Positions 23,061 through 30,190 of a stretch of DNA of 64,000 nt are shown here, in pieces; within the stretch, counting starts at the first letter, position 1; the number at the start of each line of letters is the position of its first letter. Made by a program: the position numbers and the translations under genes. Source of the DNA: Nocardiopsis coralli (lineage in GTDB: Bacteria; Actinomycetota; Actinomycetes; Streptosporangiales; Streptosporangiaceae); contig NZ_JADBGI010000027.1 in assembly GCF_014892575.1 (NCBI RefSeq), forward strand, positions 27,310 to 91,309. The letters run 5' to 3'. The notes under the pieces were generated by a model that saw only the letters and a program-made list of their open reading frames with translations, did not search any database and was not told the DNA's origin.

Positions 23061-24258
23061 ACCGGGACCGCTCGCTCAGGCCGAGGGCGGACGCCCAGGT
23101 GAGCGTGAGCGCGCGCACCGGCACCATCCGCAGGAGCGCGTTCCGCACCGTCTGCCGGGCGCCCCCGCCCAGGTCCGCGCCCACCTTCGCCACGAACTCG
23201 GCCTGCCGGGCGATGCTCCGGCACACGGGGCGCCGCTCGGCGTCGAACCGCCGCAGGGCCTCGGCCTGGTCCGCGCCTGCGGCGACCGGGTCGGCGATCA
23301 ACGTCCCCAGGGCCACGGCGTCCTCCAGCGCGGTCGACGCACCCTGCCCCATGGTGGGCAGCGCGGCGTGGGCGGCGTCGCCCGTCATCACGACACGGCC
23401 CCGCACATAGGTGGGCAGGCCGCCGCGCAGGTGGTGGACGTCGTGGCGCATCAGCCGGTCCGGGGTGGTCCGCTCGATGAGGTCGACGACCTCGGGCGCC
23501 CAACCGGCGAACCGGGCGCGCGCCGTGGCGTGCTCGTCGCCGACGACCGCACCCTCCGGGGCGCGCACGTACCCGTACCAGTACAGCTCGGTGTCGCTGA
23601 CCCGCATGGCCCCGAACTCCGCGCCCGGCCCCCAGTACTCGGCGAGCCGCCCGTCGAGCTCGGTGTCCGGGACGATCGCGCGCCAACTGGTGCTCCCGCT
23701 GTAGGTCGGACGCATCCCGGGGAACAGGGCCCCGCGCACCGCGCTCCACATCCCGTCGGCGCCCACGACGAGGTCGGACTCGGCACGCCTGTCCTCGCCC
23801 GCGGAACCCCGCCACGACACCGCGGCGCGCGCTCCGCCGGGGATCCCCGGGGTCAGGCCGGTGACCCGGGCCCCGGTGACGATCTCCGCCCCCTGCTCGC
23901 GGGCGCTCTGCTCCAGGGCGGTGTGCAGGCGCCGTCGGTGGAACCCGTGGATGGTGGCGACCCGGCGCACCTCCTCGACGTCGTCCGGGATGAGCAGGAT
24001 CGGGCGCCCGGTCGTGTCCCGGAACCCCGTCCCGAGCGTCTCGTGCCCGAGCGCGTCGATGCGGTCGTCGTCGAGCCCGAGGGACCGCAGGGCCGCGACG
24101 CCGTTGAGGGGCAGGGCGACCCCGGCCCCGACCTCACCCGGACCGGTACGGCTCTCGAGCACGGTGGTGTGCCACCCCGCCCGGGCGAGCACCACCGCCG
24201 CGGCCATACCTGCGATGCCCCCACCGACCACCGTGGCCGTCCGATCGTCGCCGCTCAT
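23050..24258 (-). CDS. FAD-dependent aromatic-ring-type monooxygenase
   Basis: A 402-aa class A flavoprotein monooxygenase. The dinucleotide motif VVGGGIAGMAAAVVLARAG is at the N-terminus, the DG motif is VVGADGMWSAVR, and GDAAHAALPTMGQGAS binds the flavin phosphate. ATG 24258 has GGAGGGG upstream. The substrate is unknown: relatives hydroxylate salicylate, 3-hydroxybenzoate, or urate (HpxO). Since a uricase is present and this gene has its own divergent TetR, a purine role is not assumed. Confidence 0.8.
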   Translation of the reverse strand: MSGDDRTATVVGGGIAGMAAAVVLARAGWHTTVLESRTGPGEVGAGVALPLNGVAALRSLGLDDDRIDALGHETLGTGFRDTTGRPILLIPDDVEEVRRVATIHGFHRRRLHTALEQSAREQGAEIVTGARVTGLTPGIPGGARAAVSWRGSAGEDRRAESDLVVGADGMWSAVRGALFPGMRPTYSGSTSWRAIVPDTELDGRLAEYWGPGAEFGAMRVSDTELYWYGYVRAPEGAVVGDEHATARARFAGWAPEVVDLIERTTPDRLMRHDVHHLRGGLPTYVRGRVVMTGDAAHAALPTMGQGASTALEDAVALGTLIADPVAAGADQAEALRRFDAERRPVCRSIARQAEFVAKVGADLGGGARQTVRNALLRMVPVRALTLTWASALGLSERSRSQS

Positions 24259-24298
24259 GGTCCCCTCCACACCGTCGTCCCTGCTGATCGACTCATTC

Positions 24299-24312
24299 AC
24301 TACGATCGTAGT
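24299..24312. promoter_or_regulatory. Palindromic operator between the monooxygenase and TetR genes
   Basis: ACTACGATCGTAGT is a perfect 14-bp palindrome in the 84-bp divergent gap. It covers the -35 position of the TetR promoter, so binding by the TetR product would repress its own gene and probably the monooxygenase. Confidence 0.65.
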
Positions 24313-24329
24313 AGACGGAGGGCGCGGCC

Positions 24330-24335
24330 TATACT
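24330..24335 (+). promoter_or_regulatory. -10 element of a probably leaderless tetR transcript
   Basis: TATACT ends 7 nt before the GTG at 24343. There is no room for a Shine-Dalgarno site. Confidence 0.5.
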
Positions 24336-24342
24336 CGGCACC

Positions 24343-24921
24343 GTGCCACCCGCCAACAGGACCCGACGCCGTACCCTCGCCGACGCCGCCATCGCGTTGC
24401 TCGCGGAACAGGGCGCGCACGGCCTGACACACCGGGCCGTGGAGGCGCGGGCGGGTGTGCCCGCGGGGACCGCCTCCAACTACTTCCGCAGCCGGGAGGC
24501 GCTGCTGGTCACCGCCGCCGAACGCGTGCTGGAACTGCACTTCGCGGACATGGCGGCAGCGGCGGAGGGCACGACCGCACCCACGGGGCCCGAGGAGCTC
24601 ATCGACATGATCGCCGAATCGCTGTGGGGCGCGGCGACCGTACTGCGCGGCCGCTACCTGGCGATCTTCGAGCTCCGCCTGGAGGCACGGCGGCGGCCGG
24701 CGCTGGAGGAGGTGCTGACCCGGCTGGAGCGCACCGCGGTGACCGACACCGCTGCGCTGCACCGGGCGTTGGGGACCCGGGTCCCCGAGTCCGCGGTGCA
24801 GACCCTGGCCACGCTGTACGGAGGGGCCCTGTTCACCCTGGTCACCGGCCCCGTGGGCGCTTTCGACCAGGAAGGTGTGCGGGCCCTCGTGGCGACGATG
24901 GTGCGCGGCGTGCAGGGCTGA
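24343..24921 (+). CDS. TetR-family transcriptional regulator
   Basis: A 192-aa TetR protein. The N-terminal helix-turn-helix reads RRTLADAAIALLAEQG then GLTHRAVEARAGVPAGTASNYFRSREALL; the rest is a helical ligand domain. It is divergent from the FAD monooxygenase with a perfect palindrome between them, the normal layout for a local repressor sensing the enzyme's substrate. The GTG start is probably translated from a leaderless mRNA. Confidence 0.88.
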   Translation: MPPANRTRRRTLADAAIALLAEQGAHGLTHRAVEARAGVPAGTASNYFRSREALLVTAAERVLELHFADMAAAAEGTTAPTGPEELIDMIAESLWGAATVLRGRYLAIFELRLEARRRPALEEVLTRLERTAVTDTAALHRALGTRVPESAVQTLATLYGGALFTLVTGPVGAFDQEGVRALVATMVRGVQG

Positions 24922-24986
24922 CCCCCACCGCACACACGAACGGGGACGGACACCGCGCGCCCGCCCCCGTCATGGTCGGCTCCGGG

Positions 24987-26342
24987 TCAGTCCTGGCGCT
25001 CGATCATGCGCCCGTCGGTGCTGGTCCCGTCGACCTCCACCCCGCGCAGGAACGTGCGGCGCACCCGCCCGACCAGCTCGGCCCCGTCGTAGGCGCTGAC
25101 CGGGTTCCGGTGGCCGAGTTCGGCGGCGTGCACCGAGAACGCCTCGTCGGGGGCGAAGACGGCCAGGTCGGCGTCGGCGCCCTCCACCAGCGACCCCTTG
25201 CCGCGCAGGCCGGCGACGCGGGCCGGGCCGGAGGACATCCAGGCGACGGTCTGTTCCAGGCCCACGCCCCGGCGGCGGGCCTCGGTCCACATCGCCGACA
25301 GCCCCACCTGGAGCCCGGACACCCCGCCCCAGGCCGTGCCGAAGTCGCCGGTGTCCAGGTCCTTCAGGTCGGGTGTGCTCGGCGAGTGGTCGCTGACCAC
25401 GCAGTCGATGAGCCCGTCGCGCAGGGCCGCCCACAGCAGGTCGCGGTTGGCCTCGTCGCGGATGGGCGGGCAGCACTTGTACTCGGTGGCGCCCTCCGGG
25501 ATCTCCTCCGCGGCCAGGGTGAGGTAGTGCGGGCAGGACTCCACGGTCAGCTGCACGCCCTCCTCCCGGGCCCGGGCGATCAGCGGCAGGGCGGCGGCGC
25601 TGGACAAGTGCAGGATGTGTGCGCGCACCCCGGTGCGGCGGGCCACGTCGATGACCCGCGCGATCGCCTCGTTCTCGGCGGTGTCGGGGCGGGAGGCGAG
25701 GAAGTCCGCGTAGTCGCGCCCGGCGCAGTCCGGGGCACGGTCGAGCACGTCGGGGTCCTCCGCGTGCACGATGAGGCGCCCGCCGAACGCGGCGATGGCG
25801 TTCGCGGCGGTCTCGAGCTCATCGGGCGAGAGGTTGCCGAACTCCTCCACCCCGGAGGGCGACAGGAACGCCTTGAACCCGAAGACCCCCTGCTCGTGCA
25901 GGTCGGCCAGTTCCTTGGTGTGGCCGGGGGCGCTGTTCTCGGGCACCGCCCCGCCCCAGAACCCCACGTCGATGGCGAGCTTGCCCTCGGCGGCGGCGCG
26001 CTTGGCGTCGAGCCCGTCCACGGTGGTGGTGGGCGGAACGCTGTTGAGGGGCATGTCGACGAGGGTGGTGACCCCGCCCCGGGCGGCGGCGCGGGTGGCG
26101 GTGGCGAACCCCTCCCACTCGGTACGGCCGGGTTCGTTGACGTGCACGTGGCTGTCGACGAGCCCGGGCAGGAGCACCTCGTCCTCGGCGAGGGTGATCT
26201 CGTGGTCGACCGGGACGGCGGGGGCGGCACCTCGGGGCAGGATCTGCTGCACGGTGCCGTCGGCGACCACGACCGTGTGCGGGGCCAGGCCCTGCGGGGT
26301 GAGGACACGGTCGGCGTGGACGGCGAAGCTGGGGCTGGTCAT
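24987..26342 (-). CDS. allB: Allantoinase
   Basis: A 451-aa cyclic amidohydrolase that opens allantoin to allantoate. Metal ligands are visible in order: DSHVHVNEPGR (about residues 60-70), the carboxylated Lys in GFKAFLSPSG, His in IVHAED, His in ESCPHYLTL and Asp in VVSDHSPS. The KCCPPIR stretch is typical of AllB. ATG 26342 starts the conserved N-terminus. The gene follows the DUF6986 gene after 91 bp on the same strand and is probably co-transcribed from the IclR-linked promoter. Confidence 0.94.
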   Translation of the reverse strand: MTSPSFAVHADRVLTPQGLAPHTVVVADGTVQQILPRGAAPAVPVDHEITLAEDEVLLPGLVDSHVHVNEPGRTEWEGFATATRAAARGGVTTLVDMPLNSVPPTTTVDGLDAKRAAAEGKLAIDVGFWGGAVPENSAPGHTKELADLHEQGVFGFKAFLSPSGVEEFGNLSPDELETAANAIAAFGGRLIVHAEDPDVLDRAPDCAGRDYADFLASRPDTAENEAIARVIDVARRTGVRAHILHLSSAAALPLIARAREEGVQLTVESCPHYLTLAAEEIPEGATEYKCCPPIRDEANRDLLWAALRDGLIDCVVSDHSPSTPDLKDLDTGDFGTAWGGVSGLQVGLSAMWTEARRRGVGLEQTVAWMSSGPARVAGLRGKGSLVEGADADLAVFAPDEAFSVHAAELGHRNPVSAYDGAELVGRVRRTFLRGVEVDGTSTDGRMIERQD

Positions 26343-26433
26343 CGGCGTGTGTGGGCGCCCGCGGCGGGCACCCTCTCCTTCCTCGGTGCGTCCCGGGGCC
26401 GGGCCGCGGCGGGCCCGGCCCCGGTGATGGGCT

Positions 26434-27708
26434 CTACTGGCCGACGCGGCGGTGGGCCATGGCCACCAGTGTGGCGGTGTCGGTGCCCGTGGCCTCGGCG
26501 ACCTCGGTCTCCTCCAGGGCCCCGCAGCCCAGACCGGCGGCGAGCACGGCGGCCAGGGCCTGGGCGGTGGCGGGCTCGTCGACGACGTTGCCGGAGACCT
26601 GGCCCAGGTAGGCGCGCAGGCGTTCGGCGGCGGGCGCGAAGGCCTCCCGGTAGAAGACCGCGGTGGCCAGGTGGCGGGTGACAAGCTGGTTGGGGTGCAG
26701 GTCCCAGCCCTGGTAGTAACCGCGCTCGAGGGAGCGGCGCACCAGGCCGGCGTGCAGGCCCCAGGCCGAGCGCACCTCGTCGGTGGTCCCGGCGGGCATG
26801 ATGTTGCTGCCGCCGTCGGAGAGCCACACCCCGGTCCCGGCCGCGGCCACCTGCATGACGGCCTTGGCGTGGTCGGCCGCGGGGTGCGCGAGGCTCTGGT
26901 AAGCGGCGGCCACGCCCATGGAGGCGCTGTAGTCGTAGGTGCCGTAGTGCAGCGCGGTGACCCGGCCCTGTCCGGCGTGGATCATCGGGCCGACAGCGGC
27001 GGTGCCGTCGGAGAGCAGCACCGACTGCGGTGTCTCGATCTGCAGCTCGAAGCGCAGGCGGCCCTCGGGCAGGTCGAGCCGGCGTTCCAGCTGCTCGCAG
27101 AGCCAGACCATCGCCTCCACGTGCTCGACGGAGGTGATCTTGGGCTGGGTCAGCACGAGCCCGTCCGGGAGGGAACCGTGCCCCTCGAGCAGGGACTGCA
27201 GGAACAGGGTGAGGCTGCGGACCCCGCGGTGGCGGCCGGCGGCCTCCATGCCTTTCATCCGGATCCCGAACCACCCGGGGGCCTGCCCCTTGGCCAGGTC
27301 GGAGACGAAGGCGTCGGCGACGGCCAGGACGTGGGTGTCCTCGGCCGCGTCGCCGCGGTTTCCGTAGCCGTCCTCGAGGTCGGCCCGCAGGTCCTCGATC
27401 GGGTCGTTCTCGAGTTTGGCGCGCACGCGGGGCAGGGCGTCGGCGACGGCGGCCTCGCTCAGGCCGGTGGCCGCGGCCAGGTCGGCCGGTTCGGGTGCGT
27501 GCTCGTCGAGCGCCTCCAGGGCCTGGCGTCCCCAGTCGGCGGCCAGGCCGGCGTGCACCCGGTCGGCGGGGACGTAGACGCTGTGCACGGGTTGGCGGGC
27601 GGTGCGGGCGCCGGGGTAGTCGCGGTCCAGTCGGGTGTCGGCCTCACTGAGGCGGGCGTCGAGCCCGGCCGCGAGTGTGTCCACGCCCTGCAGGTCGTCC
27701 CTCGCCAC
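26434..27708 (-). CDS. DUF6986 CitE/HpcH-like aldolase-family protein of unknown reaction
   Basis: A 424-aa TIM-barrel protein of the citrate-lyase-beta/malate-synthase-like superfamily. Acidic metal-site residues appear in LRADLEDGYG (about 109-118) and RFELQIETPQSVL (about 219-231); RMKGMEAAGR, HYGTYDYSASMG and GWDLHPNQLVTRH also look catalytic. It is first in a unit with allantoinase and divergent from the IclR gene. It could act on glyoxylate (malate-synthase-like) or supply the ureidoglycolate step missing here. Both are guesses from context; the reaction is not known to me. Confidence 0.65.
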   Translation of the reverse strand: MARDDLQGVDTLAAGLDARLSEADTRLDRDYPGARTARQPVHSVYVPADRVHAGLAADWGRQALEALDEHAPEPADLAAATGLSEAAVADALPRVRAKLENDPIEDLRADLEDGYGNRGDAAEDTHVLAVADAFVSDLAKGQAPGWFGIRMKGMEAAGRHRGVRSLTLFLQSLLEGHGSLPDGLVLTQPKITSVEHVEAMVWLCEQLERRLDLPEGRLRFELQIETPQSVLLSDGTAAVGPMIHAGQGRVTALHYGTYDYSASMGVAAAYQSLAHPAADHAKAVMQVAAAGTGVWLSDGGSNIMPAGTTDEVRSAWGLHAGLVRRSLERGYYQGWDLHPNQLVTRHLATAVFYREAFAPAAERLRAYLGQVSGNVVDEPATAQALAAVLAAGLGCGALEETEVAEATGTDTATLVAMAHRRVGQ

Positions 27709-27765
27709 GTGGCTGTCCTCCTCCGTCGGTGGGGGTCCCGGCCCTCGGATGAGAACCGGCCACGA

Positions 27766-27803
27766 TTTCTACATGCGGATACTAACTTCTGCCATCCGGA
27801 ACA
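27766..27803. promoter_or_regulatory. Paired IclR-type sites upstream of the DUF6986-allB unit
   Basis: TTTCTACATGCGGATAC (27766-27782) and TTCTGCCATCCGGAACA (27787-27803) are weaker copies of the hyi/uraD motif (the first matches about 9 of 17 positions of the palindromic site at 16527-16543, the second about 9 of 17 of its partner), again exactly 21 bp apart. They lie 58-95 bp before the DUF6986 start in the divergent gap. I could not assign a -10/-35 pair for that gene. Confidence 0.45.
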
Positions 27804-27869
27804 ACAAGGGTTCACTCTGGTCCATCCGGGCCATCCCCTGCCCCAGAACCGCCTGCCGTGAGAAGCTGG

Positions 27870-27886
27870 TTTCGTATAGCAGAATG
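27870..27886 (+). promoter_or_regulatory. IclR-type site and -10 at the iclR gene itself
   Basis: TTTCGTATAGCAGAATG fits the IclR-type consensus and contains a -10-like TATAGC (27875-27880). It touches the start codon, so the transcript is probably leaderless and self-repressed. Confidence 0.5.
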
Positions 27887-28735
27887 ATGACCGTGACAAC
27901 CGCGGCCGACAGCACGGGAGCACGATCCTTGGCACCCTCACAGACCCCCCGGACGGAACCGTCCGCCGCCGTGGACGACGCTCCCCGGCGCGCGAGCGGC
28001 GTCCAGTCCCTCGACCGCGCCTTCGCCCTGCTCGAGATCATGGCCGACGCGGGCGGCGAGGCCTCGCTGAGCCAGCTCGCCGACTCCTCCGGCCTGCCCC
28101 TGCCCACGATCCACCGCATTATCAGAACACTGGTCGGCAACGGATACGTCCGCCAGCTCCCCTCGCGCCGCTATGCCCTGGGCCCGCGCCTCATCGGCCT
28201 CGGGGACAAGGCCTCCCGCATGCTCGGCACGTGGGCGCGCCCGCACCTGGCCCAGTTGGTCGAGGAGCTCGGCGAGACGGCCAACCTGGCCATGCTCGAC
28301 GGCGACAAGGTCATCTACGTCGCCCAGGTGCCCTCGCCGCACGCCATGCGCATGTTCACCGAGGTCGGACGCCGGGTCCTGCCGCACTCGGCCGGGGTCG
28401 GCAAGGCCCTGCTGGCCCAGCTCACCGACGACGAGGCCCTGGCCACGATCACCCGCACCGGGATGCCGGCCGCCACCGACCGCACCATCACCGGGCCCGA
28501 GGACTTCGTGGCCGAACTCGGCCGTATCCGCGACCGCGGTTTCGCCATCGACGACGGCGAACAGGAGATCGGCGTGCGCTGCGTGGCCGTGCCCGTCGAG
28601 GGGGCCCCGTCGGGCATGGCGGTCTCCGTCTCCGGCCCCGAGGCCCGCGTGAGCTGGGACTTCGTCGACCACGCCGCACCCATCGTGCAGCAGTGCGCCG
28701 AGTCCCTGGCCACCGACCTCAACAACCAGAGCTGA
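27887..28735 (+). CDS. IclR-family regulator, probable AllR-like controller of purine/glyoxylate genes
   Basis: A 282-aa IclR protein. After a 35-residue disordered start, the winged helix reads SGVQSLDRAFALLEIMAD...SLSQLADSSGLPLPTIHRIIRTL, and the effector domain has GRRVLPHSAGVGKALLAQL and CVAVPVEG. Two ATGs (27884, 27887) and a GTG (27893) are possible starts; no Shine-Dalgarno site is present. AllR-type relatives sense allantoin or glyoxylate. Seven similar sites around this gene, hyi and uraD support local regulation of urate and glyoxylate use. Confidence 0.85.
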   Translation: MTVTTAADSTGARSLAPSQTPRTEPSAAVDDAPRRASGVQSLDRAFALLEIMADAGGEASLSQLADSSGLPLPTIHRIIRTLVGNGYVRQLPSRRYALGPRLIGLGDKASRMLGTWARPHLAQLVEELGETANLAMLDGDKVIYVAQVPSPHAMRMFTEVGRRVLPHSAGVGKALLAQLTDDEALATITRTGMPAATDRTITGPEDFVAELGRIRDRGFAIDDGEQEIGVRCVAVPVEGAPSGMAVSVSGPEARVSWDFVDHAAPIVQQCAESLATDLNNQS

Positions 28736-28758
28736 CACCGGCCCGCCCCGGACGCGAC

Positions 28759-28796
28759 GAGGGCCCGGCAGGGGAACACTCCCCCGCCGGGCCCTC
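28759..28796 (+). terminator. Hairpin terminator after the iclR gene
   Basis: GAGGGCCCGGC (28759-28769) pairs with GCCGGGCCCTC (28786-28796); the inner AGGGG/TCCCC also pairs. It lies directly before a dispersed inverted-repeat element. Confidence 0.7.
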
Positions 28797-28803
28797 TCAG
28801 CCG

Positions 28804-28859
28804 GGATCTTGCTACCAGAACCGAATTCAGCGCCGAACCCGGCTCCAGTAGCAAGATCC
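28804..28859. repeat. Dispersed inverted-repeat element, copy 1
   Basis: A 56-bp element bounded by GGATCTTGCTAC and its complement GTAGCAAGATCC. Its reverse complement matches the element at 61343-61404 closely, including GGCGCTGAA and TCTGGTAGCAAGATCC in the interior. It lies between the convergent iclR and era genes, 8 bp after a terminator. Confidence 0.85.
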
Positions 28860-28867
28860 TCGCCGCC

Positions 28868-29836
28868 TCAGGTCTGCTGGTCGAAACCCAGCCGGCGCAG
28901 CAGCTTCGGATCCCGCTGCCAGTCCTTGGCCACCCGCACCCTCAGGTCCAGGAACACCCGGTGCCCGAGCAGCCCCTCGATCTGCTTGCGGGCCCGCGAA
29001 CCCACGTCGCGCAGACGCTTGCCCTTGGTCCCGATCACGATCGCCTTCTGGCTGGAACGCTCCACGTACAACGACGCGTAGATGTCGATGAGCTCCTTGC
29101 CGTCACGGGTGTTCTCGCGCTCGCCCATCTCGTCCACGACCACAGCGATCGAGTGCGGGAGTTCGTCGCGCACACCCTCCAGGGCGGCCTCGCGCACCAG
29201 CTCCGCGACGAGCATCTCCTCGGGCTCGTCGGTGAGGTCGCCGTCCGGGTACAGCGGCGGCCCCTCCGGCAGGTGCGAGCACAGGACCTCGGCGACGGTG
29301 TCCAGCTGGAACTCGCCCTGGGCCGAGACCGGGACGATGTCGGCCCAGTCGCCCAGCTCACTGACGGCCAGCAACTGCTTGGCGACCGTGGCCTGGTCCA
29401 CCAGGTCGGTCTTGGTCACCACCGCAACGACCGGCGTGGAGGTCTGCTCCGCCAGCTCCTTGGCGATGTAGGTGTCGCCCCGGCCGATGGGCTCGTCGGC
29501 CGGGATGCAGAAGGCGATCACGTCCACCTCGACCAGCGTCGAACGCACCAGCGAGTCCAGCCGCTCCCCCAGCAGGGTGCGCGGCTTGTGCAGACCGGGC
29601 GTGTCCACGATGACGAGCTGCGCCTCGGGCCGGTGCACGATCCCGCGGACCGTGCGGCGCGTGGTCTGCGGCCGGTTGCTGGTGATCGCCACCTTCTGGC
29701 CGACCAGCGCGTTCATCAGGGTCGACTTGCCCACGTTGGGGCGGCCCACGAAGCACGCGAACCCGCTGCGGAACCCCTCCGGGTAGGAGGGCATCTCCAG
29801 CGGCAGACGCAGCTTCTCGAGGTCGAGGTCGTTCAT
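28868..29836 (-). CDS. era: GTPase Era
   Basis: A 322-aa GTPase for 16S rRNA maturation and 30S assembly. The G domain has G1 GRPNVGKST (about residues 31-39), G2 PQTTRR, G3 DTPG and G4 TKTDLVD. A C-terminal KH domain includes IVIGTKGKRLRDVGSRARKQIE. It is last in a chain ybeY-corC-CDA-like-era on the minus strand, a conserved actinobacterial order. Confidence 0.96.
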   Translation of the reverse strand: MNDLDLEKLRLPLEMPSYPEGFRSGFACFVGRPNVGKSTLMNALVGQKVAITSNRPQTTRRTVRGIVHRPEAQLVIVDTPGLHKPRTLLGERLDSLVRSTLVEVDVIAFCIPADEPIGRGDTYIAKELAEQTSTPVVAVVTKTDLVDQATVAKQLLAVSELGDWADIVPVSAQGEFQLDTVAEVLCSHLPEGPPLYPDGDLTDEPEEMLVAELVREAALEGVRDELPHSIAVVVDEMGERENTRDGKELIDIYASLYVERSSQKAIVIGTKGKRLRDVGSRARKQIEGLLGHRVFLDLRVRVAKDWQRDPKLLRRLGFDQQT

Positions 29837-29845
29837 GGGTCCTTC

Positions 29846-30190
29846 TCAGCGCTGGACGATGGACGTCGGCACCCCGTCCGGGGCGGCGACCACCGTCACC
29901 TGGGTCTTCAGGTCGTCCGCGACAGCGCGGTCGTCCTCGGTCAGCTCCTTGGCGTCGGTCACCACGACCGCCGCCTCCAGCGCGGAGGCCTCGCTGGAGA
30001 CCGCCGCGGCCACCGCGGCCTGCAGCGCGCTCAGGCGCAGCGACCGCAGTTCCACCGTCGTGGCCACGTAGGTGCGCCCGGTCTCGTCGCGCACGGCGGC
30101 GCCCTCGGGTGCGGCGTTGCGTGCGCGGGAGGCCCGCGCCAGGGTGATGAGCTTGCCGTCCTCGGGGCCCAGCTCCGTCGTGTCCGTCAC
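29846..30190 (-). CDS. Cytidine-deaminase-fold protein lacking the zinc site
   Basis: A 114-aa protein aligned by eye with the cytidine deaminase fold (LITLARASRARN, then RDETGRTYVATTVELRSLRLSALQAAVAAA). The catalytic HAE/CAE motif is replaced by LSALQAAV and no PCxxC is present; there is no cysteine or histidine at all. It cannot be a normal deaminase. Its GTG overlaps the corC stop by four bases, and this position next to era is conserved in actinobacteria as I recall. A structural or regulatory role is possible. Confidence 0.6.
   Translation of the reverse strand: MTDTTELGPEDGKLITLARASRARNAAPEGAAVRDETGRTYVATTVELRSLRLSALQAAVAAAVSSEASALEAAVVVTDAKELTEDDRAVADDLKTQVTVVAAPDGVPTSIVQR

Noticed and set aside
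23050..24258. HpxO-type FAD urate hydroxylase
   Set aside because: The fold fits, but a cofactor-free uricase is already encoded and this gene has its own TetR and palindrome. There is no residue-level evidence for urate as substrate.
26434..27708. Calling the DUF6986 protein malate synthase
   Set aside because: It is shorter than malate synthase A or G and lacks their full signatures as I know them. Only the TIM-barrel acidic residues are shared.
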